From the NCBI RefSeq assembly GCF_003952505.1, contig NZ_CP034450.1:5084001-5148000 (forward strand): a DNA stretch of 64,000 nucleotides. The letters are read 5' to 3'. The stretch comes from Mesorhizobium sp. M4B.F.Ca.ET.058.02.1.1. GTDB taxonomy: Bacteria; Pseudomonadota; Alphaproteobacteria; Rhizobiales; Rhizobiaceae. This document shows positions 56,324 to 64,000 of this stretch, in pieces. The position numbers and the translations under genes were made by a program. Each line of letters opens with the position of its first letter. Positions within the stretch are counted from its first letter, which is position 1. The notes beneath the pieces are model-generated. The model searched no databases. It saw only the letters and a program-made list of their open reading frames with translations, and was not told where the DNA came from.

Positions 56324-57121
56324 TCAGAACTGCGAGGCGCGGAAGCGCGCCAGGAAGCTGCGGAGGCGCTCGTTGGAGGTCTCCGCCGCCAGGATCTCCT
56401 TCGGCGGGCCAACGGCGCTGACACCGCCATCGGCCATGAAGACGATGCGGCTCGAAGCGTCGCGGGCGAAGGCCATCTCATGCGTCACCATCAGCATGGT
56501 CATGCCGTCCTCGGCGAGCCTGCGCACGACGGCCAGCACTTCGCCGACCAGCTCCGGATCGAGCGCCGAGGTGATCTCGTCGAGAAGCAGGATCTTCGGA
56601 TCCATCGCCACGGCGCGCGCAATGCCAACGCGCTGCTGCTGGCCGCCGGACAGTTCGGCCGGCAGGCTGTCGGCCTTGTGGGCGAGACCGACGCGGCCGA
56701 GCCAGTGCTCGGCAATGGTGCGCGCCTCGGCTTCGCTCTTCTTCCGCACTTTGGTGAGGCCGAGCATGATGTTGCCGGCCGCCGTCAGATGCGGGAACAG
56801 GTTGAAGCTCTGGAACACCATGCCGGTCTCGGCGCGCATGGCGGCGAGATCGCGCTCGCCGCGGCGCTGGCGCGTTCCAGTTTCGCGGTAGCCAACCTCT
56901 CTGCCGTCAATACGGATCGAGCCGCTGTCGTAGCTTTCGAGGAAGTTGACGCAGCGCAGCAGAGTGGTCTTGCCGCTGCCGGAGGGCCCGACGATGGTCA
57001 CCACTTCGCCGCGCGCGACCTCGAGGCTGACGGAGCGGAGCACTTCGACGGGACCGAAGGCCTTGGAGACATCGCGGACTTCGAGCAGCGCGGGACTGGC
57101 GTTCGAGGCGTCGGACATCAT
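56324..57121 (-). CDS. Amino acid ABC transporter ATP-binding protein
   Basis: 265 residues from ATG 57121, one base after the permease stop. Walker A GPSGSGKTT, Q-loop VFQSFNLFPH, signature LSGGQQQRVGIARAV, Walker B ILLLDEITSALD (Glu then Ile instead of the usual Pro after DE) and switch His VTHEMAFA. PAAT subfamily. It drives the importer encoded by the three genes upstream. Confidence 0.92.
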   Translation of the reverse strand: MMSDASNASPALLEVRDVSKAFGPVEVLRSVSLEVARGEVVTIVGPSGSGKTTLLRCVNFLESYDSGSIRIDGREVGYRETGTRQRRGERDLAAMRAETGMVFQSFNLFPHLTAAGNIMLGLTKVRKKSEAEARTIAEHWLGRVGLAHKADSLPAELSGGQQQRVGIARAVAMDPKILLLDEITSALDPELVGEVLAVVRRLAEDGMTMLMVTHEMAFARDASSRIVFMADGGVSAVGPPKEILAAETSNERLRSFLARFRASQF

Positions 57122-57122
57122 G

Positions 57123-57773
57123 CTATTCCCTAATGAAGGAGAAGCGCCGTTCCAGCCGCCGGCTGGCGAGCGAAAGGGCGTAGTTGACCGCGAAGTAGAC
57201 CAGCGCGCCGAGGATATAGAGCGGCATCGCTTCATAGGTGCGGCCGATGACCTGGTTGATCGCCTGCATCAGGTCGGTGATGCCGAGCAGCGAGACCAGC
57301 GCGCTGCCCTTGACCGCGTCGGTGACGCCATTGATCCAGGGCGGCAGGAAGCGCCTGAAGGCCTGCGGAAAGATGACGTAGGTCAGCTGCTGGCGGAAGG
57401 TCAGCCCGATCGCCATCGCCGCTTCGGACTGGCCCTTGGGGATTGAGGCGACGGCGCCGCGCAGATATTCGACGACCTGCGCCGTCTTGAACAGCGTGAG
57501 CGCCAGCACCGCGGCCCAGAAGGACTGCAGGTGAAGCCCGATCGCGGGCAGGCCGTAATAGACAAAGAACATCAACACCAAAATCGGGATGCCGCGGATG
57601 GTGTCGCTGAAGATGCGCACCGCCCAGCGCAGCGGGGCGGGGCCATAGACCAGGCCGACGCCGAGCGCGACACCGGCGATAAGCGAAAGCACCACGACCA
57701 GCAGCGACACCCACAGGGTGATGGCGAAGCCCTGGGCGAGGAACGGCACGGCGTAGAGGATCTGGCTCAGCAT
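57123..57773 (-). CDS. Amino acid ABC transporter permease
   Basis: 216 residues from ATG 57773. HisM/GlnP-type inner-membrane permease, about five helices: FAITLWVSLLVVVLSLIAG, SDTIRGIPILVLMFFVYYG and EAA loop AMAIGLTFRQQLTYVIFPQAF. It pairs with the second permease encoded directly upstream (one base apart), forming a heterodimer. The frame to 57830 overlaps the neighbour and is not used. Confidence 0.92.
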   Translation of the reverse strand: MLSQILYAVPFLAQGFAITLWVSLLVVVLSLIAGVALGVGLVYGPAPLRWAVRIFSDTIRGIPILVLMFFVYYGLPAIGLHLQSFWAAVLALTLFKTAQVVEYLRGAVASIPKGQSEAAMAIGLTFRQQLTYVIFPQAFRRFLPPWINGVTDAVKGSALVSLLGITDLMQAINQVIGRTYEAMPLYILGALVYFAVNYALSLASRRLERRFSFIRE

Positions 57774-57774
57774 G

Positions 57775-58440
57775 TCAGCGTGCCGCCCTGAACCGGCGCT
57801 CGACGAGCCTGAGCGCGAAAAGCAGCGCATAGCCGGTCACCAGATACATGGCCGTGGTGACCAGGTAGACCTCGACGATGCGGAAGGTGTTGAAGTTGAT
57901 CCACTGGGCGCCGTAGGTGAGCTCGGGCACCGAGATGACCGAGGCGATCGAGGTGTCCTTGAACAGCGAGATGAAGGTGTTGGAGAGCGCCGGCAGCGTG
58001 ATGCGCAGCATCGTCGGCAGACGCACATGCAGCAGCCGCTGCCATGGGGTCAGGCCGATCGCCTTGCCGGCATCGAGTTGGCCGCGCGGCACGGCCTCGA
58101 GGCCGGAACGGAAGACTTCGACCAGGTAGGCGCCGCTATAGACCGACAGTGTCAGGACAAACGAGGTCGGCGCGCTGTAGGCGATATCGATCACAGTCGG
58201 CAGACCGTAGAAGACCAGATAGACCAGCAGGATCAGCGGCACGTTGCGGATGAACTCGACATAGGCGGCGATGATCGCCCGCACCGTGCGTCCGGCCGAA
58301 ACGTACCAGACCGCCAGCACCAGCCCGATGACGATGCCGATGGCGATCGAGATGACGGCAAGCTCGAGACTGAGCAGCAGCCCGCCCCACAGCTTGTCGA
58401 AATGGCGCCAGATCAGGTTGAAATTGAGCGCGTAGCCCAT
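57775..58440 (-). CDS. Amino acid ABC transporter permease
   Basis: 221 residues from ATG 58440 (MGYALNFNLIWRHF). Same family as the next gene: EFIRNVPLILLVYLVFYGLP and EAA loop AGKAIGLTPWQRLLHVRLP. A 98-base gap with a GC-rich hairpin (58463-58486) separates it from the binding-protein gene, likely setting a higher level of the binding protein. Confidence 0.92.
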   Translation of the reverse strand: MGYALNFNLIWRHFDKLWGGLLLSLELAVISIAIGIVIGLVLAVWYVSAGRTVRAIIAAYVEFIRNVPLILLVYLVFYGLPTVIDIAYSAPTSFVLTLSVYSGAYLVEVFRSGLEAVPRGQLDAGKAIGLTPWQRLLHVRLPTMLRITLPALSNTFISLFKDTSIASVISVPELTYGAQWINFNTFRIVEVYLVTTAMYLVTGYALLFALRLVERRFRAAR

Positions 58441-58462
58441 ATGCGTTGGCCTCAAAATATCC

Positions 58463-58486
58463 GGCGCGGCGCGAAGAGGCCGCGCC
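58463..58486 (-). terminator. Intercistronic hairpin after binding-protein gene
   Basis: GGCGCGGC (58463-58470) pairs with GCCGCGCC (58479-58486). It lacks a T-run, so more likely mRNA protection or partial termination than full stop. Confidence 0.55.
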
Positions 58487-58537
58487 GCGCTGGGAGGGGA
58501 TGGAAGGGTGCCGGAAACACCCTTTCCCCGAACGGCA

Positions 58538-59419
58538 TCAGATGACCGGGAAGCCCGGATGACGCGCCGGCGGCTCCAGCCCGAAATAGTCCTTGAAGGC
58601 GGCGTCGTAGAGCGCCGTTTCGTGGCCGAACATGGCGATGGTGAAGGTCTGGTTGACAAAGGTCAGCCAGTCGAGATCGCCCTGCCGAAGCGCGGCGCCG
58701 TAGAGCATCGAGTACCAGCTCTTGCCGGCGTCGAAGTATTTGTCGGGATTGCGCGAGGCGAGCCAGCGCACAGTCGAGAGATCGACGGCGGCGGCGTCGA
58801 CGCGCTTGGATTCCAGCGCCTGCAGCACGTTGGCCTGAGTGTCGATCTGCATCACCTGAGCCTGCGGCAGGGCGAAACGGACCGAGGTTTCGGCATCGAC
58901 GTTCTGCAGGATCGAGACGCGGGTCGCCGAACCGGCGGCAAGCAATTTGTCGAAGGTCTTGTTTTCGGCTCCCGGCAAGGTCAGCAGGGCGACGCCTTCG
59001 ACATAGTAGGGCCGCGAGAAGTTGATCAACTGCGAACGCTGGGCCGTCATGGTCATGAACTGGATGGTGATGTCCACCTTGTTGGTGGTAACGTTCGGAA
59101 TGCGCTGCGCCGGGTCCTGCATGACGAACTCGACCTTGGTCGGATCGTCGAACAGGCCCTTGGCCAGGATCCGGCCCATGGTGATGTCCATGCCGACAAG
59201 CTCGCCGGCATCGTTCTCGAAATGCCAGGGCGCGTTGGTGCTGCCGGTGCCGACGATCAGCTTGCCGCGATCGAGCACCGTACGCAGCAAGCTGTCCGGC
59301 GCTGCCTGCGCGGCCGCCTTTTTCGCATCGACCGTCGCCGCCACGCTCATCACGCCGGCCGTTGCCAGTCCAGCCATTCCCAGTTTCAGAAATTCACGCC
59401 TTTTGGATGTGTCGTTCAC
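58538..59419 (-). CDS. Amino acid ABC transporter, periplasmic binding protein
   Basis: 293 residues with a twin-arginine-like signal (SKRREFLKLGMAGLATAG, residues 5-22), unusual for a family 3 binding protein, which are mostly Sec-exported. Binding domain: LIVGTGSTNAPWHFENDAG, ELVGMDITMGRILAKGLF, RVSILQNVDAETSV. First gene of the six-gene cluster; expression probably controlled from the 115-base gap shared with the IclR gene. Confidence 0.88.
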   Translation of the reverse strand: MNDTSKRREFLKLGMAGLATAGVMSVAATVDAKKAAAQAAPDSLLRTVLDRGKLIVGTGSTNAPWHFENDAGELVGMDITMGRILAKGLFDDPTKVEFVMQDPAQRIPNVTTNKVDITIQFMTMTAQRSQLINFSRPYYVEGVALLTLPGAENKTFDKLLAAGSATRVSILQNVDAETSVRFALPQAQVMQIDTQANVLQALESKRVDAAAVDLSTVRWLASRNPDKYFDAGKSWYSMLYGAALRQGDLDWLTFVNQTFTIAMFGHETALYDAAFKDYFGLEPPARHPGFPVI

Positions 59420-59450
59420 GGCGACCTCCTTTCGTGTGTTCCCCTTTGCA

Positions 59451-59509
59451 GATACACGTGCATTCGATTTGATTGTCTCTTACAAAAGACACGTGTATCT
59501 TGTACAAGA
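59451..59509. promoter_or_regulatory. Operator-like repeats between binding-protein and IclR genes
   Basis: GATACACGTG (59451-59460) and CACGTGTATC (59490-59499) are perfect inverted arms 29 bases apart. TCTTGTACAAGA (59498-59509) is a perfect 12-bp palindrome next to the second arm. These are good candidates for IclR binding. Confidence 0.65.
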
Positions 59510-59534
59510 CAGATACTAGCACCGGAAATCAGCA

Positions 59535-60326
59535 ATGCAAGATGGCAATGACGTCATGGATCGGCAGAGTCCGAACGAGGACAAGGTCTCACGCGAGAAA
59601 GGCCTCAACCGGGTGCTGGAGATCCTGGAGTACCTGCACACGACACAGCGCGCGATCGGCATCGGCGATCTCGCCAAGGGCGTGAACGCGCCGCGTTCGA
59701 CCACCTATACGCTGGTGCGCTCGCTGGTCGACGCGGGGCTCCTGGAAATGGCCGGTGACGGCAACCGCGTCTATTTCGGCAAGAAGCTCTATCTCTATGG
59801 AATGGACTATGTGCGCGGCAACGACCTGCTGCGGAGGGGCCGCCAGGAGGTCGACAACCTGTCACAGGAGACGGGCGAGACATCCGAATTGTGCATGCTG
59901 CAGAGCGGCCGCTACACGATCATCCATTCCAGTCCCGGCACGAGGCCGTTCCGCATCAGCTCGGCCACCGGCCTGCAGATACCGCTCCCCTGGACCGCTT
60001 CCGGCAGGCTGCTGCTTGCGGGCTTCGAACGGGGCCGGATCGAAGCCATGATTACCGAGGGCGACCTCATTCTGCCGGACGGCCGCAAGCTCGAACTCGA
60101 CGATTTCATCGACGACATCGGCAAGGCACGGGCCACGGGCTATTGCGTGACCTCAGGGCTCGTCGACGCCTACACCAAATGCCTGGCCGCGCCGGTTTTT
60201 TCGGCGCCGGGCAAGGTCGAGGCAACGATGTGCCTGGTCGTTCCGATAGACACATCCGAGGAGCGGACAGGCGAACTCATCGCCCTTCTGCGTGAGCGCG
60301 CGGCACGGCTGTCGATCGCGGCGTGA
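59535..60326 (+). CDS. IclR family transcriptional regulator
   Basis: 263 residues. N-terminal winged helix (GLNRVLEILEYLHTTQRAIG, DLAKGVNAPRSTTYTLVRSL, residues 20-65) and the IclR effector domain (RISSATGLQIPLPWTASGR, TSGLVDAYTKCLAAPVFS). Divergent from the transporter-RidA-PLP cluster and hence its likely regulator. The inducing ligand is presumably a substrate or intermediate of that pathway. Confidence 0.92.
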   Translation: MQDGNDVMDRQSPNEDKVSREKGLNRVLEILEYLHTTQRAIGIGDLAKGVNAPRSTTYTLVRSLVDAGLLEMAGDGNRVYFGKKLYLYGMDYVRGNDLLRRGRQEVDNLSQETGETSELCMLQSGRYTIIHSSPGTRPFRISSATGLQIPLPWTASGRLLLAGFERGRIEAMITEGDLILPDGRKLELDDFIDDIGKARATGYCVTSGLVDAYTKCLAAPVFSAPGKVEATMCLVVPIDTSEERTGELIALLRERAARLSIAA

Positions 60327-60356
60327 GCCGATCGGGCCGCGAGGCCCGGCCATCGG

Positions 60357-60560
60357 TCAGGCGATGATGTCGGGGATGATGCGATCTTCCAGCGCCATCA
60401 GCCGGTCCTTGAGGAAGAGTTTCTTCTTCTTCATGCGCTGAATCTGCAGGGGGTCGCAGCCGGTTGCGATCATCGCATTGATGGCGGCGTCGAAATCGGC
60501 GTGTTCCTGCTTCAGGCGGGAAAATTCGAGCCGGATCTCGGCCTGTTCCTGTTCGGACAT
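60357..60560 (-). CDS. DUF465 (YdcH-like) small protein
   Basis: 67 residues, helical and charged: EIRLEFSRLKQEHADFDAAI and the MKKKKLFLKDRLMALED motif that defines the YdcH family. Function unknown. A second family member is encoded 240 bases away on the other strand. Confidence 0.9.
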   Translation of the reverse strand: MSEQEQAEIRLEFSRLKQEHADFDAAINAMIATGCDPLQIQRMKKKKLFLKDRLMALEDRIIPDIIA

Positions 60561-60801
60561 TCTCTACCGTCTGCACGTCTGCGGCGCCCAAGAGATGGGC
60601 CTGATTGGGCGGGGCCGGTGGGGTTTTGCAACCGGCGCGCCGCTCATATCACATTTCACATTGTCGTGGAATGCTACCACAGGGTATTCGACATCGGGAT
60701 TGGTTGGTGGCAAAGTGTCATCGTGCTGTCACAGATGCGGACTGGCGGTGGGCGCATTTTGGCGGCTGCAATCGAGGAAACCATGAAAGGGAGAACCAAT
60801 C

Positions 60802-60981
60802 ATGTCTCTTGCATCCCATCTTGATGAGTTGCAGCGGAAACACGGTGACATCGAACGCGAGCTCACCGATGCGATGAACCATCCATCGGTCGACGACCTC
60901 GAAATCGTGAATCTCAAGCGGCGCAAGCTGGCAATCAAGGACGAGATTGAAAAGCTGAAGGCGAAACCGACGACGCACTGA
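60802..60981 (+). CDS. DUF465 (YdcH-like) small protein
   Basis: 59 residues from ATG 60802, SD AAAGGGAGA 10 to 18 bases upstream. Starts MSLASHLDELQRKHGDIERE and carries the family motif LKRRKLAIKDEIEKLK. Divergent paralogue of the gene at 60357-60560. Function unknown. Confidence 0.9.
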   Translation: MSLASHLDELQRKHGDIERELTDAMNHPSVDDLEIVNLKRRKLAIKDEIEKLKAKPTTH

Positions 60982-61316
60982 CGCTCCTCTAACAAAAGCC
61001 GCGCCGCCTTCGGCGCGCGATCATCTTTCCGGTGGCAGTCCTGTCACCGGAGATGTTCTGTTTTTTGTCCCGACAGACGATCCGGTCGCTTCAGGCATGC
61101 GAATTGCGTGCATCGGGCGCCGTCTAGACTGCTCCCGCCATTCATCTCGACATGTGAATTGGCTCAGCAGTCGGCCACGGCGGTGCGCAACGGTCGCATC
61201 GCCGCCGCGCCGATTGCGGCTTTTCGCCCACCCATTGCCATTGACAAGCCATCTTTGCTCCTCCACCTCATGCCCGGACCCTTGAGCACGCTATGCTCTG
61301 AGCAAAAGGTGCCGGC
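60982..61316. other. Intergenic region before ispG
   Basis: 335 bases. Two hairpins close the small gene: CGCGCCG/CGGCGCG at 61000-61017, and TCCGGTG/CACCGGA at 61028-61051 with a T6 run at 61061-61066, the likely terminator. The remainder presumably holds the ispG promoter; no gene seen. Confidence 0.5.
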
Positions 61317-62567
61317 ATGACCGGATATTTTTCTTCCCCCTTCCCGCGCCGCGCATCGGTCGGCGTCGACGTTGGCGGCGTGATCGTCGGCGGCGGCGCG
61401 CCTGTCGTCGTGCAGTCGATGACCAACACCGACACTGCCGATGTCGATCAGACGGTCGCCCAGGTCGCGGCGCTGCACCGCGCCGGCTCCGAGATCGTGC
61501 GTATCACCGTCGACCGTGACGAAAGCGCCGCCGCCGTACCCGCCATCCGCGACCGGTTGGCGCGGCTCGGCATCAATGTGCCGCTGGTCGGCGATTTCCA
61601 CTATATCGGCCACAAGCTGCTTGCTGACCATCCGGCCTGCGCCGAGGCGCTGGCGAAATACCGCATCAATCCCGGCAATGTCGGCTTCAAGGACAAGAAG
61701 GACCGGCAGTTCGCCGCGATCGTCGAGATGGCGATCAAATACGACAAGCCGGTGCGCATCGGCGTCAACTGGGGCTCGCTCGACCAGGAACTGCTGACGC
61801 GGCTGATGGACGAGAACCAGGCGCAAGGCTTTCCGCTCACCGCGCAGGAGGTCACCCGCGAGGCGATCGTGCAGTCGGCGATCCTGTCGGCAGAGATGGC
61901 CGAAGAGATTGGCCTTGGCCGCGACAAGATCATCCTGTCGGCCAAGGTGAGCGGCGTACAGGACCTGATCGCCGTCTACACCGAGCTCGCCACCCGCTCC
62001 AACCATGCGCTGCATCTCGGCCTCACCGAGGCCGGCATGGGCACGAAGGGCATCGTCGCCTCGTCCGCTGCCATGGGCATCCTGCTGCAGCAAGGCATCG
62101 GCGACACGATCCGCATCTCGCTGACGCCGGAGCCGAACGGCGACCGCACGCGCGAGGTGCAGGTGTCGCAGGAACTGCTGCAGACGATGGGCTTCCGCCA
62201 GTTCGTGCCGATCGTCGCGGCTTGCCCCGGCTGCGGCCGCACCACCTCGACGGTATTCCAGGAACTCGCCCAGAACATCCAGGCCGATCTCCGCAAGAAC
62301 ATGCCGGTGTGGCGCGAGAAGTATCCAGGGGTCGAGAACCTCAAGGTCGCGGTGATGGGCTGCATCGTCAACGGTCCCGGCGAATCCAAGCATGCCGATA
62401 TCGGCATATCGCTGCCCGGCACCGGCGAGACGCCGACGGCGCCGGTGTTCGTCGACGGCAAAAAGGCGGCGACCCTGCGCGGTCCTTCGATCGCCCAGGA
62501 TTTCGAGAAGATGGTCGCCGACTATATCGAGCAGCGCTACGGACGCGGCAAAGCCGCTGCGGAGTAG
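61317..62567 (+). CDS. ispG: 4-hydroxy-3-methylbut-2-enyl-diphosphate synthase
   Basis: 416 residues. MEP isoprenoid pathway: reduces MEcPP to HMBPP using a [4Fe-4S] cluster. N-terminal TIM-barrel part ([29 protein letters not shown]), C-terminal iron-sulfur domain with CPGCGRT (two Cys) and [10 protein letters not shown] (third Cys). Full length for the short bacterial form. Confidence 0.96.
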   Translation: MTGYFSSPFPRRASVGVDVGGVIVGGGAPVVVQSMTNTDTADVDQTVAQVAALHRAGSEIVRITVDRDESAAAVPAIRDRLARLGINVPLVGDFHYIGHKLLADHPACAEALAKYRINPGNVGFKDKKDRQFAAIVEMAIKYDKPVRIGVNWGSLDQELLTRLMDENQAQGFPLTAQEVTREAIVQSAILSAEMAEEIGLGRDKIILSAKVSGVQDLIAVYTELATRSNHALHLGLTEAGMGTKGIVASSAAMGILLQQGIGDTIRISLTPEPNGDRTREVQVSQELLQTMGFRQFVPIVAACPGCGRTTSTVFQELAQNIQADLRKNMPVWREKYPGVENLKVAVMGCIVNGPGESKHADIGISLPGTGETPTAPVFVDGKKAATLRGPSIAQDFEKMVADYIEQRYGRGKAAAE

Positions 62568-62572
62568 ACCTG

Positions 62573-63427
62573 ATGCGGCGTTTCCTGAGGGCGACGCTGA
62601 TCCTGTTTTGCGTGGCGGGCTGGGCTGCAACAGCACAAGCCGATCCGCCGCCGTCCGCCAAGCAGCGGCTCATCGGCAAGGTCTGCAATCTGATCGAGGC
62701 GCACGCCGTCGGCAACGGCCTGCCTAAGGATTTCTTCGCCCGGCTGATCTGGAAGGAGAGCCGGTTCGATCCCAATGCGGTGAGCCCCGTTGGCGCCGAA
62801 GGCATTGCCCAGTTCATGCCGGGTACGGCAAAGATGCGGGGATTGGCCAACCCTTTCGACATCGAGCAGGCTATTCCCGCCTCGGCGAAATACCTTGCCG
62901 AAATGAAGGTTAGCTACGGCAATCTCGGCCTGGCGGCCGCCGCCTACAACGCCGGCGAGAACCGCGTGTCGCGCTGGCTCGGCTCCGGCGGCTTCCTGCC
63001 GATGGAGACCGAGAGCTACGTCTTCGACGTCATGGGCGAGCCGGTCGACAAATTCTCGGATGCCTCCTATGCCGGCAAGATCGAGCCGCTCGATGCCAAC
63101 GCAAGCTTCGCCGCCGCCTGCCGCAAGCTGCCGGTGATCATGTCGCAAACCGTTGCCATGGCCTCGATCAACGTCAAGCCCTGGGGCGTGCAGGTGGCCG
63201 GCAATTTCCGCCGCAGCGCCGCGGTCAGCCAGTGGCTGAGGGTCAGGAGCCGCTTCCCGGCGCTGCTTTCCAATCACGATCCGGTGGTCAGCCGTGTGCG
63301 CACGCCGATCGGCCGGCGCGGCATCTATGCGGTTCGAATCGGCGCCGACAGCCGCGGCGAGGCCAATGGCATCTGCCAGAAACTGCACGGCGTCGGCGGC
63401 GCTTGCCTGGTGGTGCGCAACCGTTGA
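62573..63427 (+). CDS. Lytic transglycosylase, SLT domain
   Basis: 284 residues from ATG 62573, 5 bases after ispG. Signal peptide (MRRFLRATLILFCVAGWAAT, cleaved near AQA/DP). The SLT domain (residues 40-150) has the catalytic Glu in LIWKESRFDPNAVSP, AEGIAQFMPGTA and AAAYNAGENRV. The C-terminal part (about 200-284) looks like a SPOR-type fold (GIYAVRIGADSRGEANGIC). It cleaves peptidoglycan glycan strands in the periplasm. Confidence 0.92.
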   Translation: MRRFLRATLILFCVAGWAATAQADPPPSAKQRLIGKVCNLIEAHAVGNGLPKDFFARLIWKESRFDPNAVSPVGAEGIAQFMPGTAKMRGLANPFDIEQAIPASAKYLAEMKVSYGNLGLAAAAYNAGENRVSRWLGSGGFLPMETESYVFDVMGEPVDKFSDASYAGKIEPLDANASFAAACRKLPVIMSQTVAMASINVKPWGVQVAGNFRRSAAVSQWLRVRSRFPALLSNHDPVVSRVRTPIGRRGIYAVRIGADSRGEANGICQKLHGVGGACLVVRNR

Positions 63428-63453
63428 CGGGATGGCGGGAGGGCGTTCGCAGA

Positions 63454-63707
63454 TGACAGCCAGGATCGTCCCGCTGAATGAGGTCGGCAGCGCCGGCAAG
63501 AGCTCGATCGCCAGGGCATTGCAGGCGACAACGGCCAAGCCCTTCCTGCATGTGCCGATGGACGCCTTCCTGGAAATGCTGCCCGAGGCGCTGCAGGATC
63601 ATGCGCAAGGCTTCTCCTTCGAGACCAGCTGGCAGGACGGCAAGCCGTCCGTCGCCATCAAGGCCGGCCCATGCGCCGAGCGGACAAAAGCCAAGTTCCA
63701 GTTGTAG
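63454..63707 (+). pseudogene. Chloramphenicol phosphotransferase-like protein, C-terminally truncated
   Basis: 84 residues from ATG 63454 (ATG 63432 is an alternative). It matches the N-terminal part of the chloramphenicol 3-O-phosphotransferase-like kinases: P-loop VGSAGKSSIARAL (about 11-23), KPFLHVPMDAFLEMLP, DGKPSVAIK. The family is about 180-200 residues; here the frame ends soon after GPCAERTK, so the lid and C-terminal half are lost. Probably a remnant, although a short expressed protein is possible. Confidence 0.65.
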
Positions 63708-63728
63708 GACAACGGGCTCGGTCGCGCC

Positions 63729-64000
63729 TCACGCTGTCTTCACCGCGACCGTCTCGCTGAGCCAGGTGCCGATCTTGCTGCCAAGGCGGTCGGGCGAGAT
63801 CGGCTTCGCCAGATAATCGTCCATGCCGGCCTCGATGCATTTCTCGCGGTCGCCCTTCAGCGCGTGGGCGGTGACGCCGATGATCGGCGTGTGGCTGCCG
63901 TTCTGCCGTTCGATCTGACGGATGGCGCCGGTCGCCTCGTAGCCGTTCATCTCTGGCATCGAGACATCCATCAGGATCAGCCTTGGCCGCAGCGCCCTGT
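63729..64000 (-). CDS. Response regulator receiver domain, 5' part outside window
   Basis: The frame is open to the right edge, so only the C-terminal 90 residues are seen. CheY-like: phosphoacceptor Asp in LILMDVSMPEMNGYEA, Thr in IIGVTAHALKGD, Lys in YLAKPI. The MDVSMPEMNG and AHALKG style is common to hybrid histidine kinase C-terminal receivers, so the full gene is likely a hybrid sensor kinase or a stand-alone regulator. Confidence 0.85.
   Translation of the reverse strand, partial: RALRPRLILMDVSMPEMNGYEATGAIRQIERQNGSHTPIIGVTAHALKGDREKCIEAGMDDYLAKPISPDRLGSKIGTWLSETVAVKTA

Overview
The window looks like a piece of chromosome from a Rhizobiales alphaproteobacterium, most likely Mesorhizobium or a close relative. 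This is inferred from several signs: high GC, alphaproteobacterial gene neighbourhoods (serC-serA, phaA-phaB-phaR, helicase/Hsp15/fdxA/carD), a cysteine-free L36, an EcfG-type promoter in front of an RpoH sigma factor, a CtrA-type site, and several families of small palindromic intergenic repeats. No symbiosis, phage or IS genes and no tRNA or rRNA genes were seen. Most of the window is core metabolism and transport.

Layout. 1-1.8 kb: two tandem outer-membrane beta-barrel paralogues, the second behind a CtrA-like promoter. 2-6.4 kb: serine synthesis (serC-serA, with a serC-type RNA leader) and purA. 6.5-8.2 kb: an uncharacterised Pro/Ala-rich membrane protein. 8.2-8.7 kb: a decayed ccdAB toxin-antitoxin module. 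8.8-16.1 kb: a homocysteine S-methyltransferase-like protein, an ABC-F ATPase, and a thiamine region in which thiamine pyrophosphokinase stands divergent from a TPP-riboswitch-controlled thiBPQ uptake operon. 16.3-18.8 kb: an M48 lipoprotein protease and RpoH. 19.1-21.5 kb: a polar amino-acid (cystine-type) ABC transporter. 21.5-26.9 kb: carD, fdxA, an Hsp15-like S4 protein and a Suv3-type helicase. 27-30.5 kb: a GANTC-dense duplicated intergenic region and the polyhydroxybutyrate genes phaB, phaA and divergent phaR.

30.6-34.3 kb: two divergent citrate synthase paralogues, one with an N-terminal DNA-binding-like domain, and a patatin. 34.3-43 kb: a TetR regulator with a perfect palindromic operator, a three-component molybdenum hydroxylase (2Fe-2S subunit, Mo subunit, c-type cytochrome) and an RND efflux pair. 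43-50 kb: small DUF proteins, an NAD(P)-binding epimerase-like protein, LysR, MFS, N-formylglutamate amidohydrolase and pyruvate kinase. 50-54.5 kb: a hydrolase, a TPR protein, rpmJ, an LprI-like protein and purEK. 54.5-60.3 kb: a catabolic cluster (SelA/DgaE-like PLP enzyme, RidA, complete amino-acid ABC transporter) divergent from an IclR regulator. 60.3-64 kb: two DUF465 proteins, ispG, a lytic transglycosylase, a truncated chloramphenicol-phosphotransferase-like remnant and the end of a response-regulator receiver domain.

The intergenic DNA is unusually structured. It holds a RIME-like element inside the thi operon, a large inverted repeat at 46.5 kb, three palindromes sharing a core, and two elements built of inverted 7/8-bp tandem units. 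It also holds a tandemly duplicated segment with ten GANTC sites at 27.0-27.4 kb, which is the least explained signal in the window.
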